A DNA stretch of 64,000 nucleotides from CAZBUB01 sp964494985 (GTDB lineage: Bacteria; Desulfobacterota; Desulfovibrionia; Desulfovibrionales; Desulfothermaceae). The position numbers and the translations under genes were made by a program. The notes beneath the pieces were generated by a model. The model did not search any database. It was not told the origin of the DNA and worked only from the letters and a program-made list of their open reading frames with translations. Positions 24,640 to 33,405 of this stretch are shown here, one piece after another. Location of the stretch: the NCBI GenBank assembly GCA_964494985.1, contig CAZBUB010000002.1:1-64000 (forward strand), given 5' to 3'. Numbering within the stretch: position 1 is the first letter of the stretch; each line of letters starts with the position of its first letter.

Positions 24640-25030
24640 CAAAAACCGGAGTACATCTATATATTCGGCCGGATTATTGGGCTGCCCGGTCTTCCAGAAT
24701 TCTTCCAAGAACAGCTGGGGGGGATGGATGTGGTACTCCTGGATGCCCTGCACCTGGATCTGCCACAGGTCGCTCCCGAGCTCAGCGCGTTGGAGAAACA
24801 CCAGCGCTTGGCCCTGGTTTCTGCTGCCGGCCTGGCTCTGCCCACGGAACAGAGCATTAATTTCTTGCATACCGCCAAGGATCGAGGCATGGGAAAATCG
24901 GCCCAGCACAATGCAAACTCTATGACTGTGGGCGAGGAATCAGGAAGCCTGGACGAGATGCTGGGCGAGATCTCCAGCCATTACGACGACGAGGTGGGGT
25001 ACGCGGTCAGACGCCTTTCAACAAGGCGGG
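24640..25030 (+). pseudogene. Relic joining a PilM/MshI-like C-terminus to an internal GspF/PilC fragment
   Basis: Read in two frames, the left part gives IYSAGLLG then, after a shift near 24690, GLPEFFQEQLGGMDVVLLDA .. HQRLALVSAAGLAL. This is the end of an actin-like pilus protein of the PilM/MshI kind. About 60 nt later the same frame continues as MTVGEESGSLDEMLGEISSH..YDDEVGYAVRRLS, the conserved cytoplasmic segment of GspF/PilC. Everything that normally lies between two such genes is missing, and the GspF part stops short. This is a deletion scar of a pilus or type II secretion operon. The frame stays open to 25761, but the rest covers the opposite-strand relics. Confidence 0.65.
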
Positions 25031-25124
25031 GAAACCAAAGCAGTAAGTCGTGGAAAAATATGCAGGACGCACCCCAGGCAAGGCACATGCAAATCAGGCG
25101 AAATTTTTATGACAATCGCAACGA

Positions 25125-25524
25125 GATTTTTTATTTTTTGCGCATAGCCCGGAAAAAGATTAAGCAGCTTACCGTCAAAGCTAAAAAATCCTGGCCATTC
25201 TTTCCCTGGCCAATTCGACTAAAGAATATCTGCAAAGTCCCCTTCCATTCTGTAACGCAAGCTTGCCCGCTCCACAGCGGTTCTATTCTCGATCTCATAA
25301 CTCGGAGAGGACAAAAGAACGTCCAGAAGGTGAGCGATATCAGCGCGCTGATACCCGTAACCTCTGGAAAGAACCCAGACCATTTCCAGAAGAACACTGG
25401 ACAGGAGGAACATTTTCTCTCCCCGACTCCCTGCATCACTGACCAGGCATCTGGCTCTGGCGGCCTGTGCATCATCACCCTCCACGGCCAGCCGCACCAA
25501 AACATTGGTGTCAAGAGCTATCAT
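25125..25524 (-). pseudogene. PIN-domain toxin (VapC-like), frameshifted
   Basis: The frame opens as MIALDTNVLVRLAVEGD, with the first catalytic Asp, keeps SSVLLEMVWVL with the conserved Glu, and ends at GDFADIL* (101 residues) where the fold needs about 30 more. Beyond the stop, the next frame reads LVELARERMARIF. The original frame then resumes as FSFDGKLLNLFPGYAQKI, which is the usual PIN ending with its last Asp. Two opposite frameshifts therefore break the gene. It overlaps the antitoxin frame by 4 nt (ATGA), the normal operon layout. Confidence 0.75.
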
Positions 25525-25835
25525 ATACCTGTCCCGCGACTGCCCGCTTCAAGCCCTTGTTCTTTTATAACCTCATTCATTTCTTCAATGGACAGGATAT
25601 CCTTCCATGTCCTGGGCTGGTCACTGAGCAGGCCAAAGATCTCCGAAGCAGGTTTATCACAAGACCTGATCAGAACCAGGCCATTGCCAAGATCAGAAAA
25701 ACTGACCCTGCCGGCGGAAGCAAGCCCCATGCTGTCCCTGATTTCCTTGGGAAGGGAGTGATGCTGAGGCATACACTGTCTCCATGCCCCTTGTGTGATT
25801 CGTTCATCAAGACAAGCTCCAGGGCAAGGCTTCAA
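25521..25835 (-). pseudogene. AbrB-type antitoxin, frameshifted N-terminus
   Basis: PKEIRDSMGLASAGRVSFSD and LVLIRS are typical of a swapped-hairpin AbrB antitoxin. The residues before it do not fit in this frame. The expected ending of the first strand appears in another frame as RGMETVYASASLP, preceded in the third frame by an ATG at 25807 (MNESHK). Two shifts within about 60 nt restore a normal protein. The open frame itself could only start at TTG (25835) or at an internal ATG. It pairs with the PIN gene downstream. Confidence 0.65.
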
Positions 25836-25978
25836 GGATACTCATTTAAGTGCCTTCTCCTGACACTTGCCTTTCAAGACATAATAAGCTAGCTTAAAAA
25901 TAGAATAAGTTAATGAGCATCATTTTTATAACTTGAGCAATGGGATACTGCTAGCAGTATATAATTTGGAGCTACTTA

Positions 25979-28927
25979 ATGGGCCAAGAGGAAAACCAGC
26001 AGCTCATCTTAAACGTGGACGACGATCAAGCCGGGCGGCTATTTAGCACCCGCACCCTGGAACAGGCTGGCTACAGGGTGCAAGACGGAGCCTCTGGCCA
26101 GGAAGCCCTGCAGCTAGCCCCTGAGCTGCAGCCGGACTTAATCCTGCTGGACGTCAGATTGCCTGACGTAGACGGTATCCAAGTCTGTCAGAAGCTCAAG
26201 GCAGATCCCCAAACCACCCACATCCCGGTGCTGCATCTTTCAGCCATCCATGTGCAGGAAAAGGAGCGCATTGCAGGCCTGGAGGCTGGGGCTGACGGCT
26301 ACCTGACCAAACCCATCTCCTCCAGGGAGCTGTTAGCCCATGTCAACGCCCTGCTCAGGCTCAAGTCCACGGAAAGGGAACTTCAGGAGAGCCAGCGCCA
26401 ATTAAGCACTTTGACAGCCAATCTGCCTGGCATGGCCTACAGATGCAAGTTCGACCGCCACTGGACCATGCACTTTGTTTCCCAGGGTGCCAAAGAGCTG
26501 ACTGGCTATGAACCAGAGGAACTGCTGCACAACAAAAAAATCTCCTACGCAGACCTGGTAATCCCCTGGGACAGGGAGCGGGTCTGGAACGAGATCCAGT
26601 TTGCTGTGGCCAGCTCCAGGCCCTATACCCTTGAATACCGTATCCAGGATGCAGGTGGCAATCAGAGGTGGGTCTGGGAAAAGGGCATGGCTGTCCCTCA
26701 AACCAGCACAGGAGAACATTTCCTGGAAGGCTTTATCACAGACATCACCCAGCGCAAGCAGGCAGAAGAGCGCATGCAGCACCTAAACGCTGTACTCAGG
26801 GCTATACGCAATGTGAATCAGCTCATTACCCAGGAAAAAGACCAGGATCGGCTGCTTCAAAGGTCCTGCCAGAATCTGGTGGAGACCAGGGGTTATTTCA
26901 ACGCCTGGATTGCCCTGCTAAATGACCAGGGAAAGTTCCAAGCTTTGTATCAAAGCGGCCTAGAAGACGCTGCCCCAAAGCTGCAGGAATATATTGAGTC
27001 CAAGCAGTTAAACTGTGTACAGCAGATACTCACTGGCAAAACAATATTTACAATTGAAAACCCTTACCAAGAGTGCCAAGCCTGCCCCTTAAACAGCAAT
27101 TACCTTTCCAGATCAGGCTTGACAGGTCGTCTGGAATACCAGGGCAGCTTTTTCGGTGTGCTCACTGTCTCCATTCCCGCGAACATGGCTTTGGACCCAG
27201 AAGAGCTTGATCTTTTCCATGAACTTATTGGAGACATCTCATTTGCCCTGTACAATCTGGAAAGGGACAAAGAGTTTGCAAAGCACGTACAGAACCTGCG
27301 CCTGCAGCACCAAATCATCTCCACTGTCAAGGATGCAATGTCCTTTGTGGATCGAAATTACGTATATCGCACTGTAAACAAAGCCTACAGCTGCAAGCTG
27401 GGCTTGGAGACGTCAGAGATCATTGGTCGCAGCATAGCAGAAATCTTGGGGCAGGAAGTCTTTGCCAAGCAGCTAAAGCCCCACCTGGACGAATGTCTCC
27501 AAGGCAAGGAAGTGCATTTTGAGCAATGGCTTGACTTGGACCAAGAAAAACAAGTCTGCAGGGATGTCCGCTACTATCCTTATTTTGGTTCAAACAGACA
27601 AGTAGAAGGCGTGATTGTCAGCTCCCGGGACATTACTGAACAAAAAAAACTGTTACAGGAGCTGCGCCAGGCCAAAGAACAGGCGGAAAGCGCCAGTTTG
27701 GCCAAAAGCGAGTTCTTGGCCAACATGAGCCATGAGATACGCACACCGCTTAACGGTATTCTGGGCATGCTGCAGCTCATGCAGGAAACTGGCCTTAGCT
27801 GGGAACAAAACGACTATCTCCAAGCAGCCCTCAAGTCTTGCCAAAGGCTGTCTGGATTGCTGGGCGACATCCTGGAGCTGGCCAGGCTGGAATCGGGCCA
27901 AACCAGGCTCCAGCAGGAGGATTTCCAGCTGCAGGACCTGCTACAGGAAGCAGCAGAGCTTTTCCAGCCTCTTTGCCAAAGTAAAGGTGTGCAGCTGCTT
28001 ATTAATCCAGAGCAAGAAGAGCTTGCATCTACCCCACTTTTTGCAGACAAAGTGCGTCTACGGCAGATTATTTTTAATCTTCTGGGCAATGCGGTCAACC
28101 ACACAGAACAGGGACAAATCACCCTGGAAGCTCACTCCTTGCAAATGCCCAACCAGGATCCGCTACGACTATTTATCGCAGTCAGCGACACCGGCCAGGG
28201 CATGCCCAGACAGAACCTGCAACACATATTTGAAACATTTGCCCAAGGAGATTCCACTTACACCAAACAACATCAGGGGGCAGGTCTGGGCCTGGCCATA
28301 GTCAGACGCTTGGTGCAAATGATGCAAGGCGAGCTCTGCCTGGATAGCGAACTGGGACAAGGCAGCACTGCCGCCTGTATCCTCAGACTTCGCTCCCAGA
28401 CCAAACAGGAAATACCTGCCAGCCTGTTTTCTGCTGATAAAAATTCCAGCCCGGCTGTGGTTAGGAAGCTCAATATCCTCTTAGTGGAGGATGACCATAT
28501 CAATCAAATGGCCATCAGGATCATGCTGCAGAAAATGGGCCACAAGGTATACATAGCGGAAAACGGGCAGCAAGCACTGGAGATGATCCGGCAAAACGGC
28601 TTTGACCTGGTGCTTATGGATGTCCAAATGCCTGTCATGGACGGAATCCAAGCCACCAAAAAGATAAGAGAGATGGAGCAAGAAGGGCAATGGCCGGCAA
28701 CAGAAAGCCCTCCATCCAGAAGTACGTCACAGCCGCAAAAGCCGGGAGGCCTAAGTCCTGATATAGGGGCCCTTACCTCGGGCAGATTGCCTATCATCGC
28801 TTTGACCGCTTACGCAGCAGAAGAGGACAAGCAAAAGTTCCTCTCTGTAGGCATGGACGATTACATTGCCAAGCCAGCCTACTTCAAGGAGCTGCAATCC
28901 ATCATTGAGAGATGTGCTTCTGACTAA
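25979..28927 (+). CDS. Hybrid sensor histidine kinase (REC-PAS-GAF-PAS-HisKA-HATPase-REC)
   Basis: This 982-residue protein begins with a receiver domain (residues 8-125, phosphoacceptor Asp58 in LILLDVRLPD). Next come a PAS domain (about 140-260), a GAF domain (about 275-425) with four cysteines in YQECQACPLN and nearby, and a second PAS (about 435-555). The kinase core has His585 in NMSHEIRTPLNG and the ATP lid GAGLGLAIV. A C-terminal receiver has Asp881 (VLMDVQMPVMDG). GGAG lies 7 nt before the ATG. There are no membrane segments, so it senses a cytoplasmic signal or is activated by phosphorylation of its first receiver. No partner regulator is adjacent. Confidence 0.93.
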   Translation: MGQEENQQLILNVDDDQAGRLFSTRTLEQAGYRVQDGASGQEALQLAPELQPDLILLDVRLPDVDGIQVCQKLKADPQTTHIPVLHLSAIHVQEKERIAGLEAGADGYLTKPISSRELLAHVNALLRLKSTERELQESQRQLSTLTANLPGMAYRCKFDRHWTMHFVSQGAKELTGYEPEELLHNKKISYADLVIPWDRERVWNEIQFAVASSRPYTLEYRIQDAGGNQRWVWEKGMAVPQTSTGEHFLEGFITDITQRKQAEERMQHLNAVLRAIRNVNQLITQEKDQDRLLQRSCQNLVETRGYFNAWIALLNDQGKFQALYQSGLEDAAPKLQEYIESKQLNCVQQILTGKTIFTIENPYQECQACPLNSNYLSRSGLTGRLEYQGSFFGVLTVSIPANMALDPEELDLFHELIGDISFALYNLERDKEFAKHVQNLRLQHQIISTVKDAMSFVDRNYVYRTVNKAYSCKLGLETSEIIGRSIAEILGQEVFAKQLKPHLDECLQGKEVHFEQWLDLDQEKQVCRDVRYYPYFGSNRQVEGVIVSSRDITEQKKLLQELRQAKEQAESASLAKSEFLANMSHEIRTPLNGILGMLQLMQETGLSWEQNDYLQAALKSCQRLSGLLGDILELARLESGQTRLQQEDFQLQDLLQEAAELFQPLCQSKGVQLLINPEQEELASTPLFADKVRLRQIIFNLLGNAVNHTEQGQITLEAHSLQMPNQDPLRLFIAVSDTGQGMPRQNLQHIFETFAQGDSTYTKQHQGAGLGLAIVRRLVQMMQGELCLDSELGQGSTAACILRLRSQTKQEIPASLFSADKNSSPAVVRKLNILLVEDDHINQMAIRIMLQKMGHKVYIAENGQQALEMIRQNGFDLVLMDVQMPVMDGIQATKKIREMEQEGQWPATESPPSRSTSQPQKPGGLSPDIGALTSGRLPIIALTAYAAEEDKQKFLSVGMDDYIAKPAYFKELQSIIERCASD

Positions 28928-28942
28928 AGCTCTAAGGTGATT

Positions 28943-29371
28943 TCAAATTACTCCTAACCCCACCATTTGCAGCAAATAGCGGGTGTTTTGGTTCAGGCAA
29001 AAGTCCTGCAACCCACTGAAATTGATCCACTCAGCCTGCAGAGCATCATCCCCTGGGTATAGGGAGCCTCCCAAATATTTTGCCCAAAGATCCACTATCA
29101 CGTAGTGGTAGAGCACCCTCCCTGCTGGATCCTTTTCAATCCAGTCAAAAACGTAAGCAGGCTCGCCTGCGCTGATGCTGATCCCTGTTTCCTCCAGAAT
29201 CTCCCTTTCTGCCGCCTGCTGCAGACTCTCTCCCAGCTCCACCATCCCGCCCGGGATGGACCATTGACCCATCGCAGGAGCAGTGCCCCTGCGCACCAAA
29301 AGCACCTGCCCTCCATGCAGCACCAGGGCCCCTATACCCAACCTGGGAAAATCAGGGTATTTCCTGCTCAT
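28943..29371 (-). CDS. NUDIX hydrolase
   Basis: This 142-residue protein has a complete NUDIX box, GGMVELGESLQQAAEREILE followed by ETGI. It is of the ADP-ribose pyrophosphatase / MutT-like size class and would cleave a nucleoside diphosphate linked to another moiety; the substrate cannot be read. RLGIGALVLHGGQVLLVRRG is the usual first strand. It converges on the hybrid kinase with 15 nt between stops. The glycosyltransferase fusion on its downstream side is 60 nt away on the same strand. Confidence 0.9.
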   Translation of the reverse strand: MSRKYPDFPRLGIGALVLHGGQVLLVRRGTAPAMGQWSIPGGMVELGESLQQAAEREILEETGISISAGEPAYVFDWIEKDPAGRVLYHYVIVDLWAKYLGGSLYPGDDALQAEWINFSGLQDFCLNQNTRYLLQMVGLGVI

Positions 29372-29431
29372 GTCTCTTTTGTTTTTTCCTGAAACCTACT
29401 GGAATGTGGACCCTGCAGCCTTACCCGATAA

Positions 29432-31636
29432 TCAGGACCTGGCTGCCAAAACTCGTGCATAGAATCGCAATACCTGCTGTGCGGTTTTTTGCACAGAAAA
29501 GTTCTCAGCCTGCTGACGGGCATTTTGGGACATCCGCTGCAGCTGTCCAGGGCTATTGAGCAGCTTTAGCACAGCCTGGGCCCAGGCCTGGACATCCTCC
29601 TCGGTTTTGTAACCGTTATATCCGTTTTGGATCAAATCCGCGATCCCACTAGATCTCACTGCAACTGCTGGGCACCCCCCTGCCATAGCCTCCAGGACAA
29701 CCATACCCTGGGTCTCAGAGGTGGAAGCGAATACAAAGATATCGCTGGCAGCATAATAGAGCGGCAACTCCTGCTGTCCTAGCTGACCCAAAAAAATCAC
29801 CTGCTCCTGTAGACCCACCTGCAGGACATACTCCTGCAGGGCTTCCAGCTCCGGGCCGTCTCCTGCCAAGAGACACTTAAAGGAGCTGCCAAACTGCTTG
29901 GCGACCTGCTGCAGGCCCTGGAGCAAAAAGTACAGATTTTTCTCCTGACTCAACCTGGTCACGCAAAGCAACAGCGGCTCGCCCTCTTGGGTGTAGCTGC
30001 TCCTCAAGCTCTGCACTTGCTCCTGGTTTACATCCTGAAATCTTTCTATCTCCACGCCTGTCGGGATAGTCTCTATCAAGGCGCTTACTCCCAAGTTGCG
30101 CAAATACTCCTCTACGGAATAAGTAGGCACTATGATTCCATCGCAATTATCTGCAAAACGCTTTATTACATAATGGGCAATAAATATTTTAAACAAAGTG
30201 CTTGAGAATAGCGCATAGTGAGAGTATTTATCCAGCCTGGTATGGTAAGTGTAGATGATGGGCAAATTGTATTTCTTGGCCAACCTGAAGCCCTTTTTGC
30301 CCATCCAGAATGGATGATGCAGATGCACCAGATCAGGGGCAAAGCTTTGAAAAGCCTGTTTAATCTTAGGTGAAAATCTGTTTGCTATAGGTAAGTTGTT
30401 GAACTTACTGTAAAATAAAAGCGGCCTACACCTGAAGACATCTTTGTCCGCAACTTGATTTTGCCCTTTATATTCTGGAGCAAAGATCTTAACTGCATGC
30501 CCCAGAAAGCTCAGCCCTTTATATAACCTGTAGATTGAAATGGGTACGCCACCAATAAAAGGCAAATAATTATTGGTGAACATGGCGATATGCAGGCTAC
30601 GGTTCAAGTACTCCTCTTCATCCCTGGAAAAATCCCTGTATAATACTTTTTGTCTACTTATGCCTGAATAGAGCTTTAGAGCCAACAGGGCCAACACACA
30701 GAGTAAGAGCATAAAATTCAGGGCGCTTACATAAAAGATGGATCTTATGAACAGCCAAAGATGCTCCACTTGCCTTAACAAGGCACTAGGCTGCTGCACA
30801 GTGTCTATCTTTTTTACAGAAACCGTGCCCCGCTTCACATCCACCTTAAGATAATGGTAAGTGTTCTCCTGCTGATCCAAGAGCAGCCCCCCTCCACCTC
30901 CAGAGACATAATAAGGCACTCCCTGTATCATCTGCCTTTTATAAGTAGCCAGATTGGAGGCAAAGACTGCATCCACACCAAATCTGGCCACCTTTTGCTG
31001 CAAAAATGCCCTAAATTCGTCATCCTGGATCCAAGTCTTTTTCTGTCCAAAATCCTGGATTGTGAAAGGAGGGTTATTCAATACCAAAAAACAGTGCTCA
31101 AACCTTTCCGAGTACTCCAATTCCTTAAGCAGCCAAGCTTTTTGAGCTCGCAAAGAGGTCTCGCCTGTGGTGTCTAAAAAGATAAAGTAAGAATCTTGCA
31201 CTTGGAAGGAAAAATAGTAGGGACCAAAGTGCTCGTAAAAATTCGAAGAGCCAAATTCGCCCTGTTCGTTTTCTCCAAACGCCAGCACAAAAGGAACAGC
31301 AAGCTTCTGCAGGCTCCTGTACAGCACCCGGTAATTATTATCTCCTCCATAAGAAACCGAGTTCCCTGTGCTAAGCAAAAAGTCAATATTATCTTGATTC
31401 AGCCTAGGTACGATTTTTTTGTCAAAGATACCTATGGAGTTATGAATATTGCCTATGACAGCAAAACGAAATCGGGGCTCGCCCTCTAGCTTCTTTTGAA
31501 TACGCTGAATGTTCTCTGCGTTCAGATCCTGGAAATCTGTTTCGAAGAAGTACAAATAAATCTTATAGCCTACTAGAAACATCAATAACAGCAGAATAAC
31601 ATAAAATGCTATCCTCAATCTTCTGTACTGCGTCAT
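29432..31636 (-). CDS. Membrane fusion of a degenerate metallophosphoesterase and a GT4 glycosyltransferase
   Basis: This 734-residue protein has one N-terminal membrane helix (residues 8-30), a calcineurin-like phosphoesterase fold (about 55-285), a second hydrophobic segment (about 300-330), then a GT-B glycosyltransferase (about 345-734). The transferase part is intact: FIGGVPISIYRL, PTGVEIERF, and TSETQGMVVLEAMAGGCP with the E-x7-E motif. In the phosphoesterase part the metal-binding motifs are altered: GDxH is GNIH (62-65), GDxx is GNSV (91-94), GNHE is GENE (121-124), and the usual HxPP and GHxH histidines are also missing. It is probably membrane-bound and makes a glycolipid; the first domain is probably a binding or regulatory module. 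Confidence 0.87.
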   Translation of the reverse strand: MTQYRRLRIAFYVILLLLMFLVGYKIYLYFFETDFQDLNAENIQRIQKKLEGEPRFRFAVIGNIHNSIGIFDKKIVPRLNQDNIDFLLSTGNSVSYGGDNNYRVLYRSLQKLAVPFVLAFGENEQGEFGSSNFYEHFGPYYFSFQVQDSYFIFLDTTGETSLRAQKAWLLKELEYSERFEHCFLVLNNPPFTIQDFGQKKTWIQDDEFRAFLQQKVARFGVDAVFASNLATYKRQMIQGVPYYVSGGGGGLLLDQQENTYHYLKVDVKRGTVSVKKIDTVQQPSALLRQVEHLWLFIRSIFYVSALNFMLLLCVLALLALKLYSGISRQKVLYRDFSRDEEEYLNRSLHIAMFTNNYLPFIGGVPISIYRLYKGLSFLGHAVKIFAPEYKGQNQVADKDVFRCRPLLFYSKFNNLPIANRFSPKIKQAFQSFAPDLVHLHHPFWMGKKGFRLAKKYNLPIIYTYHTRLDKYSHYALFSSTLFKIFIAHYVIKRFADNCDGIIVPTYSVEEYLRNLGVSALIETIPTGVEIERFQDVNQEQVQSLRSSYTQEGEPLLLCVTRLSQEKNLYFLLQGLQQVAKQFGSSFKCLLAGDGPELEALQEYVLQVGLQEQVIFLGQLGQQELPLYYAASDIFVFASTSETQGMVVLEAMAGGCPAVAVRSSGIADLIQNGYNGYKTEEDVQAWAQAVLKLLNSPGQLQRMSQNARQQAENFSVQKTAQQVLRFYARVLAARS

Positions 31637-31728
31637 TTTTCAGGACTGCCCATGTCCGATGTTCAATCAAGACCCCTGCACTTGGACTTTTCTGTGTGTG
31701 CCTTTGCCTATCTCATGGGTTAGCATTC

Positions 31729-32208
31729 TCAAAATGGGGCCTCATCTATGGAGCTGGCCTCAGAGGGAAAGGCAGGCCCAAACTCTTGTTCCTGTTCCTG
31801 CTGCTGCCTCTCCTGGAAGGGATCCTGCTGCTGTCTGGGCTGGGCTTGACCTGCCTGATCTGATCTAGCCTGGCCCTGTCCATCCATAAAAACCACCCTT
31901 TGGGCCCTTATCTCTGTAGTGTATCTGTCTTGGCCCTGCTGATCCTGCCATTTCCTGGTCTGTAAAGACCCCTCCACCAAAACCAGCCTGCCTTTGCTCA
32001 TGTAATTGCTAACGGTCTCTGCCTGCTTATTCCAGACCACTATCCTGTGCCATTCTGTCCTGTCCTGTCTGACACCGTCCTTATCTGTATAACCCTCATC
32101 AGTGGCCAAGGGGAAATTGGCTACAGGTGTGCCGTTTTGGGTATACCTAAGATCGGGATCCCTGCCCAGTCTGCCCACTAAGAGCACTTTGTTATATGTG
32201 CCAGCCAT
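31729..32208 (-). CDS. ssb: Single-stranded DNA-binding protein
   Basis: This 159-residue protein has an OB fold starting MAGTYNKVLLVGRLGRDPD and continuing TEWHRIVVWNKQAE. A glutamine-rich flexible linker follows, then the acidic tip SSIDEAPF, a variant of the DDDIPF tail that recruits repair and replication proteins. It coats single-stranded DNA as a tetramer. It stands upstream of the glycosyltransferase fusion on the same strand with a 92-nt gap. Confidence 0.95.
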   Translation of the reverse strand: MAGTYNKVLLVGRLGRDPDLRYTQNGTPVANFPLATDEGYTDKDGVRQDRTEWHRIVVWNKQAETVSNYMSKGRLVLVEGSLQTRKWQDQQGQDRYTTEIRAQRVVFMDGQGQARSDQAGQAQPRQQQDPFQERQQQEQEQEFGPAFPSEASSIDEAPF

Positions 32209-32264
32209 GATGTCCCTCCTCTAGCAGCTTTCTGGACTGCGTTTTTCTCTATTTAAGAATCGGT

Positions 32265-32648
32265 TTACTCACTGCCCTGTTTCTTCTTCCTTTCTATCAT
32301 TTCTTTTTGGATTTCCAAAACCAGCTTGTCCAGCTCGTATTCCTGACGTCTGCCCATTTTTTGAAATTCAAAGGCCGCGACTTCTTGATTCTGCCTGATG
32401 ACTTTGGCGGGCAACTCCTGCAACAGGAGCTCGCCATAGCGAAACAAACTAATAGAGACTTCCTGGCCGGAGTTAAGCACCAATTTCTGTGGATCAGCGT
32501 ATACACCCAACCCCATCGCGCTCAAGTCCTTAACCTGCCAAAAAACATTCTCCCCCTGGAAAGAAGCCTTAAGGCCAGCCACTTGCACGCGATAGGCCTT
32601 TCTGGGATTCCCTTCATTGGGATAATCAAACTCGAATTCATGATCCAT
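32265..32648 (-). CDS. PilZ-domain protein downstream of motAB
   Basis: This 127-residue protein has the cyclic-di-GMP-binding PilZ pattern: RKAYRV near the N-terminus (the RxxxR position, with one arginine conserved) and DLSAMGLGVYA (D/NxSxxG). It overlaps the motB stop by 11 nt, so it is translated with the stator genes. By analogy with YcgR it may adjust motor output when cyclic-di-GMP is high. The arginine pair is imperfect, so binding affinity is uncertain. Confidence 0.85.
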   Translation of the reverse strand: MDHEFEFDYPNEGNPRKAYRVQVAGLKASFQGENVFWQVKDLSAMGLGVYADPQKLVLNSGQEVSISLFRYGELLLQELPAKVIRQNQEVAAFEFQKMGRRQEYELDKLVLEIQKEMIERKKKQGSE

Positions 32649-33405
32649 TATTTGCCCCTTTTACTTCCCTGCTGAGCACAAATTCCACCCTCCTGTTCCT
32701 GGCTCGATTTTCATCAGAGGTGTTGGGCACCACAGGATCCAGATCGGCAAACCCAGTGGCTGTCATCCGGCCTGGCTCCAGTCCCAAATCCAACATATAG
32801 CGCAGGACGTTTAACGCTCGCATGGAGGATAGCTCCCAGTTATCCTTGAACCTGCCCTGGCCACGAGGCTTAACATTGTCCGTATGGCCCTCGATATTAA
32901 TTTTTTGATCCGGGTGCTGCACAAAGAAATCCTTAAGCTCTCGCAGCGCTTGCTTGCCCTCCTGGGTCAACTCTGCCCGGCCAGAATCAAAAAGCGCATC
33001 TCCAGGGACTTCCATGGTAATAATCCCGGAATCCAGCCTAGCGCCTACAATACCTTCCAGGCCATGCTCAGAGTGAAAGTAATTAAAATCGGTAAACACC
33101 TCGTTTTGCTGCTCTTCTATCTGACGCAGGAGATCTGCCTCCCGCATAAAAACCCCTTGATCATCCCTGGTCTTGGGACGCAGGGCCAGATCTCCTCCCT
33201 TATGCTGCCCCAAAGCCTGCCTGACAGAAAGAAAAGAGTGCTCGAAACGTTTCTTGTCCACACTGGACATGGAATACAGCAAGACAAAAAAAGTCAATAG
33301 GAGCAGACAGATATCCGCAAAGATCGTGATCCAATTTCCACTCTGATCCTCTCCCTGCTCTTGAAGCAAAGACTCCAGCTGCGTCTGACGATTATCATCT
33401 TTCAT
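32638..33405 (-). CDS. motB: Flagellar motor stator protein MotB
   Basis: This 255-residue protein has one membrane helix carrying the proton-binding aspartate (FADICLLLLTFFVLLYSM) and a C-terminal OmpA-like peptidoglycan-binding domain (INIEGHTDNVKP, ELSSMRALNVLRYM, NRRVEFVLS). The start at 33405 overlaps the last 11 nt of motA, which is usual for stator pairs; a start further upstream (33453) would sit deep inside motA. It anchors the stator to the cell wall while MotA couples ion flow to torque. Confidence 0.94.
   Translation of the reverse strand: MKDDNRQTQLESLLQEQGEDQSGNWITIFADICLLLLTFFVLLYSMSSVDKKRFEHSFLSVRQALGQHKGGDLALRPKTRDDQGVFMREADLLRQIEEQQNEVFTDFNYFHSEHGLEGIVGARLDSGIITMEVPGDALFDSGRAELTQEGKQALRELKDFFVQHPDQKINIEGHTDNVKPRGQGRFKDNWELSSMRALNVLRYMLDLGLEPGRMTATGFADLDPVVPNTSDENRARNRRVEFVLSREVKGANNGS

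Noticed and set aside
24724..25761. 345-codon open frame on the plus strand
   Set aside because: Only its first 100 codons resemble proteins (pilM/gspF relic). The rest lies opposite the AbrB-PIN relics and reads as low-complexity shadow, so it is not a single gene.
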